DNA of 64,000 bases from positions 1 through 64,000 of the forward strand of contig JBDHJR010000003.1 in assembly GCA_039586815.1 (NCBI GenBank), read 5' to 3'. A program made the position numbers and the translations under genes. Shown in pieces: positions 17,986 through 26,603 of this stretch (positions are counted from its first letter, which is position 1; each line of letters begins with the position of its first letter). The notes under the pieces were generated by a model. The model made no database searches and was not told the origin of the DNA. It saw nothing but the letters and a program-made list of their open reading frames with translations. This stretch comes from WVYX01 sp039586815. GTDB taxonomy: Bacteria; Gemmatimonadota; Gemmatimonadetes; Gemmatimonadales; GWC2-71-9.

Positions 17986-19041
17986 GTGGATTTAGGCGTG
18001 CCTAATAACACCGCTGATCCTGTAGTCGCCCTGCTGGTATTCGGGCTGATCGTCGTGCTCACGGTGATGGTCTTTTGGCCCCGCCGCGGGCTCATGGCGC
18101 GGCTTGCCCGCATGGTGCGGCTCACCCAGCGGGCCCGGGTCGAGGATGCGCTGAAGCACCTACACGAGTCACAGTACGCGGGGAAGCCGGCCACCGTGGA
18201 AAGCGTGGCCGGTGCCCTTGAGATGTCTCGCGCCGGAGCAGCGGAGCTGGTGGCGCGACTGGAGGGATTGGGCCTGGCCCGCTCCGAGGGCGAGACGCTC
18301 ACCCTCTCCGACGTGGGGCGCACCCAGGCCCTGCGTGTGTTGCGCACGCACCGTCTGTGGGAGCGCTACCTCGCTGACCGTACCGGGGTCCTGCCGGCCG
18401 ATTGGCATGACGAGGCAGAGACCCGGGAGCACACTCTCAGTGGCGAGCAGGTGGAGCGGCTCGCCGCCGCGATGGGCGACCCGCGGTACGACCCGCACGG
18501 CGATCCGATTCCGACGGCCGACGGTGAGATACCGCCGCGCGCGGGATTCGCGCTCACCGATCTGCGCCCCGGAGAACGCGCGTCAGTGGTTCACGTGGAA
18601 GACGAGCCACGGGAGATCTTCGAGCGGCTCGTGCGGCTCGGTCTCGCCCCGCGCACGCAGGTAGAGATCGTATCGGTAGGTCCGGACACGATCCGCTTCA
18701 TGGCCGACGGGCAGGAGTTCACGCTCGAGCCGGTGGCGGCGCGCAACGTAACCGTCACCGTGCCGGTGCTGGAGGAGGCGCGCGGTCCCTTCGAGTCGCT
18801 TACCACGCTGCGCCCGGGTGAGGCGGCCATTGTGCTGGAGATCTCGCCGGTGTGCCAGGGACCGCAGCGGCGCCGGCTGCTCGATCTCGGTGTGGTGCCC
18901 GGAACGGTGATCACCGCCGAGCTCGAGGGAGCGATGCGCGACCCGGTGGCCTATCGCATCCGCGGCGCGCTCATCGCGCTTCGCAGGGATCAAGCCGGCT
19001 GGATCCGCGTGACCCGAAGCGGTGCCGAGGAGCTGAACTGA
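17986..19041 (+). CDS. Membrane-anchored DtxR-family regulator fused to two FeoA domains
   Basis: A 351-residue fusion. Residues 13-31 form one membrane helix; about 45-110 a winged-helix domain; 112-180 a DtxR metal-binding/dimerisation region; about 188-262 and 270-345 two FeoA (SH3-like) domains. Metal-site positions are His122, Glu126, His141, Glu145, Glu148 and His149. Glu145 replaces the DtxR Cys, as in MntR. It is one base upstream of feoB, so it supplies both FeoA function and metal-responsive control. The palindrome TTAGGCGTGCCTAA (17992-18005) overlaps the start, implying autoregulation. Start is GTG 17986; GTG 18000 is the alternative. Confidence 0.85.
   Translation: MDLGVPNNTADPVVALLVFGLIVVLTVMVFWPRRGLMARLARMVRLTQRARVEDALKHLHESQYAGKPATVESVAGALEMSRAGAAELVARLEGLGLARSEGETLTLSDVGRTQALRVLRTHRLWERYLADRTGVLPADWHDEAETREHTLSGEQVERLAAAMGDPRYDPHGDPIPTADGEIPPRAGFALTDLRPGERASVVHVEDEPREIFERLVRLGLAPRTQVEIVSVGPDTIRFMADGQEFTLEPVAARNVTVTVPVLEEARGPFESLTTLRPGEAAIVLEISPVCQGPQRRRLLDLGVVPGTVITAELEGAMRDPVAYRIRGALIALRRDQAGWIRVTRSGAEELN
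17992..18005. promoter_or_regulatory. DtxR/MntR-type operator (perfect palindrome)
   Basis: TTAGGCGTGCCTAA is a perfect 6+2+6 inverted repeat of the type bound by DtxR/IdeR/MntR proteins. It overlaps the first codons of the adjacent DtxR-FeoA gene, directly upstream of feoB. Confidence 0.7.
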
Positions 19042-19042
19042 C

Positions 19043-21262
19043 ATGGTCAGCCTCGCCGCTCCCGGCTGCCACCCTCCCGCGGTCGATCGCGCTGCAAGCC
19101 TGGTGCAGCTCGGCCTCAAGCCGGACAAGTGGGACCATCTGGTCGCGCTGGCGGGGAATCCCAACACCGGCAAGAGCACGGTGTTCAACCAGCTCACGGG
19201 GTTGCGGCAGCACACCGGGAACTGGCCGGGCAAGACAGTTGCCCGGGCCGAGGGCGTGTTCGCGCTGCAAGACAGCCGCGTCAAGGTGGTGGATCTGCCC
19301 GGCACCTACTCTCTCCAGGCAGGCAGTGCCGACGAGGAAGTCGCGCGCGACTTCATTCTCTTCGGTCAACCCGATGTCACGGTCGTAGTGGTGGATGCCA
19401 CGCGGCTGGAGCGCAACCTCAACCTGGTGCTCCAGATCCTGGAGATCACCGACCGCGTGGTGGTGTGCCTCAACCTGATGGACGAGGCGAAGCGTCACGG
19501 CGTAGCCGTGGACCCGAACAAGCTCTCCGGTGAGTTGGGTGTACCGGTAGTTCCTACGGCGGCGCGGCAGGGTGAGGGCATCCCTCAGTTGTTGGAGGCG
19601 ATCCAGGGGATGGTGTCCGGTACGACCGAGACGGATCCGTTCCACATTCAGGACCTGCCGCCCGAGGTGGAGTCGAGCGTCGGCAGCCTCGCGGGTACAG
19701 TCAGGCAAGTGTATCCCGACCTGCCCAACGCGCGGTGGGTGGCGCTGCGCCTGCTCAACGCCGACACGCGGGTCGAGGCTGCGGTGCGCACCGGCGACCT
19801 CGGCAGTGTGGCGGATGGGCGCTTCGCGGAGGAAACGCGCGACACTGCACGTAGCGCGATGGCGATCCTGGAGCGGGCCTCGGAGTTGCGCTGGACCCTG
19901 AGCCCGAACTTCCATGACCGGCTCACCGAGACGGCGTACACGGAAGCGCGACGAATCGCTGAGGCGAGCGGCGTCACGGGTCTGAGGCGCGTCAAGTTCG
20001 ACTTCGACCGCACGCTCGACCGGCTGCTCACCAGCAAGTGGCTCGGCTTCCCGCTCATGTTGCTGGTGCTCACCGTGGTATTCTGGCTCACGATTGCCGG
20101 CGCCAACGTTCCCTCGGCGTTCCTGGCATGGCTGCTGCTGGACAACGTGCACCCGGTTCTCACTGGGTTTGCCGCAGGCATTGGGATGCCGTGGTGGCTC
20201 AGTGGGCTCTTGTTCGACGGCGTGTACCTCGCCACGGCATGGGTGGTGAGCGTCATGCTCCCGCCCATGGCGATCTTCTTTCCCCTGTTCACGCTGTTGG
20301 AGGACTTTGGCTACCTGCCGCGCGTGGCGTTCAACCTCGACGGGCTGTTCCGCCGGGCGGGCGCCCACGGCAAGCAGGCGCTCACCATGTGCATGGGATT
20401 CGGCTGCAACGCGGCCGGCGTCGTGTCCACGCGCGTAATCGACAGCCCGCGGGAACGGTTGATCGCGATCATCACGAACAACTTCTCACTGTGCAACGGG
20501 CGCTGGCCCACTCAGATCCTCATCGCCACGATCTTCGTCGGCGCGCTCGTTCCGGCCCACCTGGCGGGGCTCGCCTCGGCGGCGGCTGTGGTCAGTGTAG
20601 CGGTATTGGGTATCGTGGCGATGTTCTTCGCATCCTGGCTGCTGTCGCGCACCGTGTTACAGGGCGAGGCGACGAGCTTCAGCCTGGAGCTCCCCCCGTA
20701 CCGGCCGCCGCGGGTGTTGCAGACGCTGTACACGTCGCTCATTGACCGCACGCTGATCGTGCTGTGGCGTGCCGTGATCTTCGCCGTGCCAGCGGGTGCA
20801 GTGATTTGGCTGGTGTCGAACATCAGCGTGGCTGACGCCAGCCTCGCCGAGCACTTCGTGTCGTGGCTCGATCCCATCGGCATCCTGATCGGACTGAATG
20901 GGGTCATTCTGCTGGCGTACATCGTGGCGATCCCGGCGAACGAGATCATCATTCCGACCGTCCTCATGCTCACGGTGATGACGCTCGGCGCGGCGGGCAT
21001 GGGAGAGGGCACGGGCGTGATGTTCGAGCTGGACAGCGTGTCGGCAACGGGCGACCTGCTGCGGGCCAGCGGCTGGACGCTGCTTACGGGCATCAACCTG
21101 ATGCTGTTCAGCCTGCTGCACAATCCGTGTTCGACGACGATCTACACGATCTACCGTGAGACGCGGAGCGTGCGCTGGACCTCCGTCGCGACTCTGCTCC
21201 CGCTGCTCATGGGTTTTTCCGTGTGCTTCCTCGTGGCCCAGGTGTGGCGGCTCGTGCAGTGA
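19043..21262 (+). CDS. feoB: Ferrous iron transporter FeoB
   Basis: A 739-residue FeoB. The N-terminal G domain has GNPNTGKST (P-loop), the DLPGTYSL G3 motif and NLMDEAK (G4). The membrane part has two Gate/Nucleoside-recognition regions with MGFGCNAAG and the late NPCSTT motif whose Cys is conserved in Fe2+ transport. It imports ferrous iron across the inner membrane. GAGGAG at the end of the upstream gene acts as ribosome site, and the start follows the previous stop by one base. Length is normal for a FeoB without a fused FeoA; FeoA is on the upstream gene. Confidence 0.95.
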   Translation: MVSLAAPGCHPPAVDRAASLVQLGLKPDKWDHLVALAGNPNTGKSTVFNQLTGLRQHTGNWPGKTVARAEGVFALQDSRVKVVDLPGTYSLQAGSADEEVARDFILFGQPDVTVVVVDATRLERNLNLVLQILEITDRVVVCLNLMDEAKRHGVAVDPNKLSGELGVPVVPTAARQGEGIPQLLEAIQGMVSGTTETDPFHIQDLPPEVESSVGSLAGTVRQVYPDLPNARWVALRLLNADTRVEAAVRTGDLGSVADGRFAEETRDTARSAMAILERASELRWTLSPNFHDRLTETAYTEARRIAEASGVTGLRRVKFDFDRTLDRLLTSKWLGFPLMLLVLTVVFWLTIAGANVPSAFLAWLLLDNVHPVLTGFAAGIGMPWWLSGLLFDGVYLATAWVVSVMLPPMAIFFPLFTLLEDFGYLPRVAFNLDGLFRRAGAHGKQALTMCMGFGCNAAGVVSTRVIDSPRERLIAIITNNFSLCNGRWPTQILIATIFVGALVPAHLAGLASAAAVVSVAVLGIVAMFFASWLLSRTVLQGEATSFSLELPPYRPPRVLQTLYTSLIDRTLIVLWRAVIFAVPAGAVIWLVSNISVADASLAEHFVSWLDPIGILIGLNGVILLAYIVAIPANEIIIPTVLMLTVMTLGAAGMGEGTGVMFELDSVSATGDLLRASGWTLLTGINLMLFSLLHNPCSTTIYTIYRETRSVRWTSVATLLPLLMGFSVCFLVAQVWRLVQ

Positions 21263-21861
21263 ATACGGCTCGCTATGTCGTTGCGGTCGTGCTGCTGGTG
21301 TCGGTGCCGCCAGGCGTCTTGCTGTGGTTGGCCATCCATCCGTTCGTGGGCTTCTGGCGCAGGCTCGGCCCGGTGTGGACGTACGTCATCCTCAGCGTGC
21401 CGGTCATCGCCATGATGCTGGGGCTGTATCTGGCTCGGGATACGTTGCTCGGCGCCGACCTGGGGACCAGCGTCCCGCTGATCGTGCTGGCGGTGGTGTG
21501 CCTGGTGCCGGGCCTATCGATAGCGCGCAAGCGCCGCAGGTACCTGACCAAGAAGATCCTTTCGGGGGTCCCCGAGCTGCGCCGCGACGCAGCCAACCGG
21601 GGCAGGCTGCTGACTGAAGGGATCTATGGAAAGGTCCGTCACCCTCGTTACATCGAGTTCCTCTGTTGGGTCGGGTCGTACGCATTCTTCGCGAACCACG
21701 CAGGCCTCTACGTCATGCTCGTGCTGACGCTACCCACCCTGTACCTGATCGTGCTGCTCGAGGAGCGGGAGCTGCGAGATCGCTTCGGGAAGGAGTACGA
21801 GGAGTATTGTCGGCGGGTGCCGCGGTTCGTGCCGAAGAGGGCGCAGGAGACAGCGAGCTAG
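21259..21861 (+). CDS. Isoprenylcysteine/phospholipid methyltransferase-like membrane protein
   Basis: A 200-residue membrane protein with four to five helices. The ICMT-type C-terminus reads YGKVRHPRYIEFLCWVG and LLEERELRDRFGKEYEEY then CRRVPRF. GTG at 21259 overlaps the feoB stop (GTGA), so it is co-transcribed with the iron genes. Whether it has a role in iron uptake is not evident. Its 3' end overlaps the converging glycosyltransferase gene by four bases. Confidence 0.75.
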   Translation: MNTARYVVAVVLLVSVPPGVLLWLAIHPFVGFWRRLGPVWTYVILSVPVIAMMLGLYLARDTLLGADLGTSVPLIVLAVVCLVPGLSIARKRRRYLTKKILSGVPELRRDAANRGRLLTEGIYGKVRHPRYIEFLCWVGSYAFFANHAGLYVMLVLTLPTLYLIVLLEERELRDRFGKEYEEYCRRVPRFVPKRAQETAS

Positions 21862-22859
21862 GCCACGGCGCAGCACTCCTGCGGCTCGCGAAACCCGGCT
21901 GCAGCGAGCCCCGCACGAATCTCCGCGCGCGCCTCCGGCGAGCCCACTGCGGCCACGACGTAGGCACTGCGGTACTGCCCCACACTCGACGGGTGAATGA
22001 CCGGTGCTTCGTGGATGATCTGTCCGATCTTCCGCGGGTCGAGATCTACGAAGGCGATCACGTCCTGCCCGGTAGCCTTGAGCGTACGCGCGAATGCCTT
22101 GCCCACCGGGCCGGCACCCCAGACGACGACCGCACGCCCCGCAATGCGGTGCTTCAGGTAGTGCACCTTGCAGCGGCGGAACGCCTCCTCCCCGTAGCGT
22201 GGGTCAGTGCGCGACAGCCGCTCGTCGCCCTCGCGCCACTCGAGCAGCACTTCCGGGACCTTGCCCAGGCGGTGGCCCTCCTGCCAAAGCCGCAACACGA
22301 GGTCGTAATCCTCCGGCCACTCCGTGTCCCGATAGCCACCTACCTGCTCGAAGGCTGCGGCTCGCACTACCAGGCTGGGGTGCGGGATGGGGCATTCGAC
22401 GAACAGGTCCCGCTCTATCTCGTCGGGCAGCACCACGTCGTTGATCCAGCGCTCGTAACGCCGCGCACCGCCGCGCACCAGGCGGCGCGGGATATAGCGC
22501 ACGCCCGTCCCGCACGCCGCGACGTCGAGATTGGTGTCGAGGAACGCCAACTGTAGCTCGAGGCGTCGGCGCTTCGCGATGTCGTCGGCGTCCATGCGCG
22601 CGAGCAGCTCGCCCCGGGCTTCGCTGGCGGCCGTACGGAGTGCGGCGACGATTCCTCGAGGGGGAGTGTGAATACTGCGGATGCGGTGATCGCCGGCAGC
22701 ACAGGCGCTGAGTACGGCGGGCGTTTCGTCGTCCGAGCCGTCATCCACCGCGACGACTTCGAAATCGGTGAACGTCTGCGCAGACAGGGACGCCAGCGCC
22801 TCCTCCAGAGTGGTGGAGGCGTTACGGCACGGAAGCAGAACTGAGACGCGTGGTACTTG
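21858..22859 (-). CDS. GT2 glycosyltransferase fused to a Rossmann-like domain; start unresolved
   Basis: About 330 residues. The N-terminal GT2 domain (RVSVLLPCRNAS, VAVDDGSDDE, ARMDADD, EDYDLVLRLW) transfers sugars from nucleotide donors. The C-terminal 90 residues (AVVVWGAGPVGKAFART and following) form a nucleotide-binding-like domain, possibly PglD-N-like. The frame lies directly after the nosY TAG (22860-22862) and in the same frame. No ATG, GTG or TTG occurs before the essential first strand; the first GTG (22748) would delete it. GGAGGGG lies just upstream, so initiation at a near-cognate codon, stop readthrough or a sequence error are the options. Confidence 0.75.
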   Translation of the reverse strand, partial: QVPRVSVLLPCRNASTTLEEALASLSAQTFTDFEVVAVDDGSDDETPAVLSACAAGDHRIRSIHTPPRGIVAALRTAASEARGELLARMDADDIAKRRRLELQLAFLDTNLDVAACGTGVRYIPRRLVRGGARRYERWINDVVLPDEIERDLFVECPIPHPSLVVRAAAFEQVGGYRDTEWPEDYDLVLRLWQEGHRLGKVPEVLLEWREGDERLSRTDPRYGEEAFRRCKVHYLKHRIAGRAVVVWGAGPVGKAFARTLKATGQDVIAFVDLDPRKIGQIIHEAPVIHPSSVGQYRSAYVVAAVGSPEARAEIRAGLAAAGFREPQECCAVA

Positions 22860-23675
22860 CTAACCCCTCCGGCGGAACAGGACCCAACCCGCGAGCCCCG
22901 GCACGGCCACCCAAGCCAGCAGGGAAAAGGCGGCCAGCGACATGGTGCCGCCGCCCCCTAGACGCTCCACAATCTTGGCACCCACGGGGCCGAGAAGCGA
23001 GAGGTCGGCGTCGAGGGCGGTCACGACGCCCACGCGGAACGCCTCCACCGGATTGAGGAAGCTCCAGATCACGAGGAGCTGCTCCGGAAGTCCCCAGCGG
23101 ACGAAGGCGACCATGACTCCCAACGTGCCGAGGGCGACCAGCACGAGCCAGACCATGATGCCGAAAGTCATCGCCCGGGCGCGGGAGCTGGTGACAGTGG
23201 AGAAGCACAATCCCAGCGCCACGAAGACCAGCGCGAGCAAGACCACGAAGGCGAACAGGACGGCAACCAACCCGGGCGGCACTCCACGCAGGACGGCTAC
23301 GGCGCCGGCAGCCCCGAAGCCCAGCGTCATCGACAGCAGCACCGCGAGGCTCACCCCGCCCAACTTCCCGGCGTAGACTTCGCCGAACGTCACGGGCTGG
23401 GCCAGCACGTACTCCAACGCTCCGCTCTCCCGGTCTTCCGCAATGGCGGCCGCCGCCGGGAACAGCGCCATCAGCGGCACGAACAGCAGCGCCAGGTGCA
23501 CCAGCCCCGTGAAGGCCTTGGCGAAGCCGCGGAAGCCGTAGATCACCGCGTCGCCCATGCCGAAGGTGGCCAGCAACACACCTCCAGCCAAGAAGACCGC
23601 GGAGTAAGCCAGGAACCAGCGAGCCCGCAGAGAGCCGGCGAGCTCGCGTTGCACGAACAGCATGGCGCGGCCCAT
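22860..23675 (-). CDS. nosY: NosY-type ABC transporter permease
   Basis: A 271-residue ABC-2-type permease with six helices. It contains the family stretch AIAEDRESGALEYVLAQPVT that follows the first helices in NosY proteins. With NosF and NosD it supports assembly of the copper centre of nitrous oxide reductase. The ATG at 23675 overlaps the nosF stop (TGATG); a GTG at 23678 is also possible. The much longer in-frame extension to 23975 is an antisense-like artefact within nosF and is not used. Confidence 0.88.
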   Translation of the reverse strand: MGRAMLFVQRELAGSLRARWFLAYSAVFLAGGVLLATFGMGDAVIYGFRGFAKAFTGLVHLALLFVPLMALFPAAAAIAEDRESGALEYVLAQPVTFGEVYAGKLGGVSLAVLLSMTLGFGAAGAVAVLRGVPPGLVAVLFAFVVLLALVFVALGLCFSTVTSSRARAMTFGIMVWLVLVALGTLGVMVAFVRWGLPEQLLVIWSFLNPVEAFRVGVVTALDADLSLLGPVGAKIVERLGGGGTMSLAAFSLLAWVAVPGLAGWVLFRRRG

Positions 23676-24583
23676 CACGGCCGCTCTCTCAGGCCCAGCA
23701 CGTCCTCCAGCAGATCCTGCAGCGACGGTGCCTCGGTCCAGAAGTCCTCCACCGGGATGGCCTGCTTTCGCAGCTCCACCAGCACGTCCGCACGCGCCGC
23801 GTGGTCCACCCGAACTCCGATAGCCGAGCCGTTCGAGAGAACTGCCGGCAGCGCCAGTGACTCGAGGTGGCGTCTCGCGCCGTCCCTGAGGTTGGCGGGC
23901 ACCTTCACCCACAGTGTTACCGCGTCGCCCACGCGGTCGCGCAGGTCGGCGACGCCGCCGTCGAAGGCGATGCAACCGCCGTGCAGCACCAGGAGCCGGT
24001 CGGCCACCGCCTCCACGTCGGCGAAGCGATGCGAGGCGAGCAGGATGGTCGTGTCGTGGTTCACGCTCCGCAGCGCGCGCAGGAACTCGCGGCGCGCAGT
24101 GGGATCCAGATTCGCCGTGGGCTCGTCCAACAGGAGCAAGGGCACGTCGGCGCCCAGCGCCAGCGCCAGCAGCACCTTCTGCAGCATGCCGCCCGATAGC
24201 GCCCGGACCGGCTTTTCACCGTGCTCGGCTGGCGCCAGCCCCAGCTTCTCGAGCCGCGACTCGACGGCGGCCGGCTCGATGTCGCGCAGGCGGGTGAAGA
24301 ACTCGATCATCTCCGCGAAGCTGCCGTCGAAGTGTGGAGCACGCTGCGGCACGTAGCCGAGTCGTGCCCGCGCCTCGCGTCCGTTGGTCCGCACGTCCTG
24401 GCCGGCGATGCTGAGGCTGCCGTCGAACGGGATGAGGCCCAGTAGGCAGCGCATGAGGGTGGTCTTGCCGGCTCCGTTGAGCCCCAGCAGCGCCACCCGC
24501 TCGCCCCGGGCCACGGAAAGGTCGAGCCGGTCGAGGATCAGGTGCGCCCCGAACCGCTTGGTGAGTCCCTCCGCGCGGATCAC
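23675..24583 (-). CDS. nosF: NosF-type ABC transporter ATPase
   Basis: A 302-residue ABC ATPase. Walker A is LLGLNGAGKTTLMR, the signature is ALSGGMLQKVLLALAL, Walker B is LLLLDEPTANLDP and the switch His is in LASHRF. A C-terminal extension follows, as in other NosF proteins. It energises NosY in the maturation of nitrous oxide reductase. GTG at 24583 overlaps the nosD stop (GTGA), deciding the start. Confidence 0.9.
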   Translation of the reverse strand: MIRAEGLTKRFGAHLILDRLDLSVARGERVALLGLNGAGKTTLMRCLLGLIPFDGSLSIAGQDVRTNGREARARLGYVPQRAPHFDGSFAEMIEFFTRLRDIEPAAVESRLEKLGLAPAEHGEKPVRALSGGMLQKVLLALALGADVPLLLLDEPTANLDPTARREFLRALRSVNHDTTILLASHRFADVEAVADRLLVLHGGCIAFDGGVADLRDRVGDAVTLWVKVPANLRDGARRHLESLALPAVLSNGSAIGVRVDHAARADVLVELRKQAIPVEDFWTEAPSLQDLLEDVLGLRERP

Positions 24584-25920
24584 GGCCTGCCCCTCCCGAC
24601 CCGGCGTAGCCGGGGGACCGCCGCTGCGGCGGCCAGCGCAACGGCGAAGAAGCCCGCCGCGGCCAGTGGCCTCCCGCCGTCCGTTTGGCCTCCGGTCGAG
24701 AGCGTCCACTCGGTGCGCGGCAGCGAATCGACCACGATCGGCTGCGGCTGGAGCAGCGGGAAGACGCGGCTCAGAGTGTTCAAAGCACCGGTGGCCAGAC
24801 TCAGGTTGTACACCAGCAGGGGTTCGTGCTTGGCGAGCAGATCGTCCGACAGCCGCTCGAACACGAAGGGCGTGTCACCATGGCCGTCGCCGTCTTCGTC
24901 GAATCCGGCGTACTCGCTCCAGTAGTTGTCGTGCCATGCATTGGCCAGCGCCGTGCCGCCGCCGGACACACCCACCGGCTGCACGTTGTCGATGAATTGG
25001 TTTCCGCTGAAGTGGTTGTCGTGCACCGACGGGAGCAGCCACACGCCGACGTCGTTGTAGGCAATCACGTTGTCGCGGAAGTGGTTCACGACGCCGACGC
25101 TGGTGGGTGAGTTGTCTATCGAGATCCCGATCGCGTTCTTGACCAGCACGTTGTCCACGGCGGTGATGCCGTCGGCATCCTTGAAGCCGAGGCCACGGCC
25201 GGTGGTGCCCCGCGCGTCGGCGAAGAGGTTGCCGCGGAACGTGATGTCGTCCGAGTACATGATGAAGGCGCCCACGTGGTTCGCGATGAAGCGGTTCTCC
25301 TCGAACCGGTTGCGGTCGCTGTACATGTAATGCAGGCCGTAGCGACTGTCGCGCACCAGGTTGCCGCGCACCTCGGTACCGTTGGAGAACCAGATCACGA
25401 GGTCGCGTACACGCCGCAGTTCGTTGTCCGCGACGCGGCCGTCGTGGCTGTACCACAACCGGATGCCGTCACCACGGAGCGGCATCGCCAGGTTCTTGCC
25501 GACGATTTGGTTGCCCCGGATCACCACGCCGTTGCTCTGCTTCACGTAGATCCCGAACAGCACGTCCTCGAACCGGTTCTCAGCGATGACGACGCCGTCG
25601 GATTGCTGAACCATGATTCCGGCGTGCTCGCGGGATTGGTCGGCGCCGGAGCCGCGAATCGTGAACCCCCGGACCGTCGCCGGCGCGGTCACTGTGAGCA
25701 CCGACCCGCGCCCGTCACCGTCGATGACCGCTCCCGGCGCCCCCAGGAGCACCACTGGACTGTCGATTACCGGATGTTCGTGGTACACCCCGGCCGCCAC
25801 GCGCACGGTATCCCCGGGGCGGGCCGCGTTGACTGCCGCCTGGATCGAGCTGAACGTGCCTCCGGCGCCCACGTTGAGCTGAGCAGCCTGCATTAGCAGC
25901 AGTGACGCGCCGAGGAGCAT
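24580..25920 (-). CDS. nosD: NosD-type periplasmic copper-site maturation protein
   Basis: A 446-residue right-handed beta-helix protein with a short signal (MLLGASLLLMQAAQ) and a C-terminal hydrophobic helix (AAGFFAVALAAAAAVPRL). Parallel beta-helix repeats run from about residue 45 to 310 (for example ENRFEDVLFGIYVKQSNGV and RGNLVRDSRYGLHYMYSD), the CASH/NosD repeat. NosD proteins are needed for CuZ assembly in NosZ. The ATG at 25920 overlaps the preceding stop (TGATG). Confidence 0.92.
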   Translation of the reverse strand: MLLGASLLLMQAAQLNVGAGGTFSSIQAAVNAARPGDTVRVAAGVYHEHPVIDSPVVLLGAPGAVIDGDGRGSVLTVTAPATVRGFTIRGSGADQSREHAGIMVQQSDGVVIAENRFEDVLFGIYVKQSNGVVIRGNQIVGKNLAMPLRGDGIRLWYSHDGRVADNELRRVRDLVIWFSNGTEVRGNLVRDSRYGLHYMYSDRNRFEENRFIANHVGAFIMYSDDITFRGNLFADARGTTGRGLGFKDADGITAVDNVLVKNAIGISIDNSPTSVGVVNHFRDNVIAYNDVGVWLLPSVHDNHFSGNQFIDNVQPVGVSGGGTALANAWHDNYWSEYAGFDEDGDGHGDTPFVFERLSDDLLAKHEPLLVYNLSLATGALNTLSRVFPLLQPQPIVVDSLPRTEWTLSTGGQTDGGRPLAAAGFFAVALAAAAAVPRLRRVGRGRP

Positions 25921-26525
25921 CACTTCGACTGCCCACTCCGTCGGCGACGCCACTCATACAGCACAATGATGGGGCCGATCGCGCCGGCGATCATCATCAG
26001 GATGGCGCCCGCCGCGGGCCAGCTCGACACGGTGAACTGCCCCACCTGTGTGCCGCCGATGAAGCTGGGGGTGAACGGGTCGATCGAGAGCGGCGCATCG
26101 GGCGCGAGCCTGTTGCCGTACTCCCACAGCCAGTGCTTCAGCGTGTAGAGCATGACCGCGCCGAACACCACGAAGTCGATCCACCCGATGGCCGCGATGG
26201 CCATCCACCCGACCAGCGCGGTGAGCAGCGCGAACATGAAGAACCGCAGGATGAAGAACGGAATGAAGCGGAACTCGGGAAACTCGTCCGCCTCGATCTC
26301 CTTCATCCCGATGTAGTGATTCAGGATGTTCACCTCGTCTACGTCACCGCCGACCGTGTGCGGGTAGATCTGCATCTGCAGACCATCGGGGTACTGCGGT
26401 GCGTGCAGCGTGATGGTCCAGGTGGGCAGGAAGATGCAGGGCAGCAGGATCAACGTGGCGACTACCATCAACACACGGCTGCGCTGCGACAAACTGCCTT
26501 GGAAGAAGGATGTGATCTGATCCAT
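25920..26525 (-). CDS. nos-cluster membrane protein of unknown function
   Basis: A 201-residue protein with about four helices (LMVVATLILLPCIFLPTW, FFILRFFMFALLTALVGWM, FVVFGAVMLYTL, AAGAILMMIAGAIGPIIVL). A periplasmic loop after helix 1 holds PHTVGGDVDEVNILNHYIG. It is placed between nosZ and nosD and overlaps nosD by TGATG, so it belongs to the nitrous oxide operon. Similar membrane proteins are common in clade II nos clusters. No metal-binding motif of NosL type is present, and NosL itself is not in the window. Confidence 0.75.
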   Translation of the reverse strand: MDQITSFFQGSLSQRSRVLMVVATLILLPCIFLPTWTITLHAPQYPDGLQMQIYPHTVGGDVDEVNILNHYIGMKEIEADEFPEFRFIPFFILRFFMFALLTALVGWMAIAAIGWIDFVVFGAVMLYTLKHWLWEYGNRLAPDAPLSIDPFTPSFIGGTQVGQFTVSSWPAAGAILMMIAGAIGPIIVLYEWRRRRSGQSK

Positions 26526-26603
26526 GATGCGCTCGATTGCCTCGGGGCACCCCTCTCCGCCCGGGAGGCGAGCGAAGAGGGGCGCCGAAAGGGAGGTAAC
26601 CTA

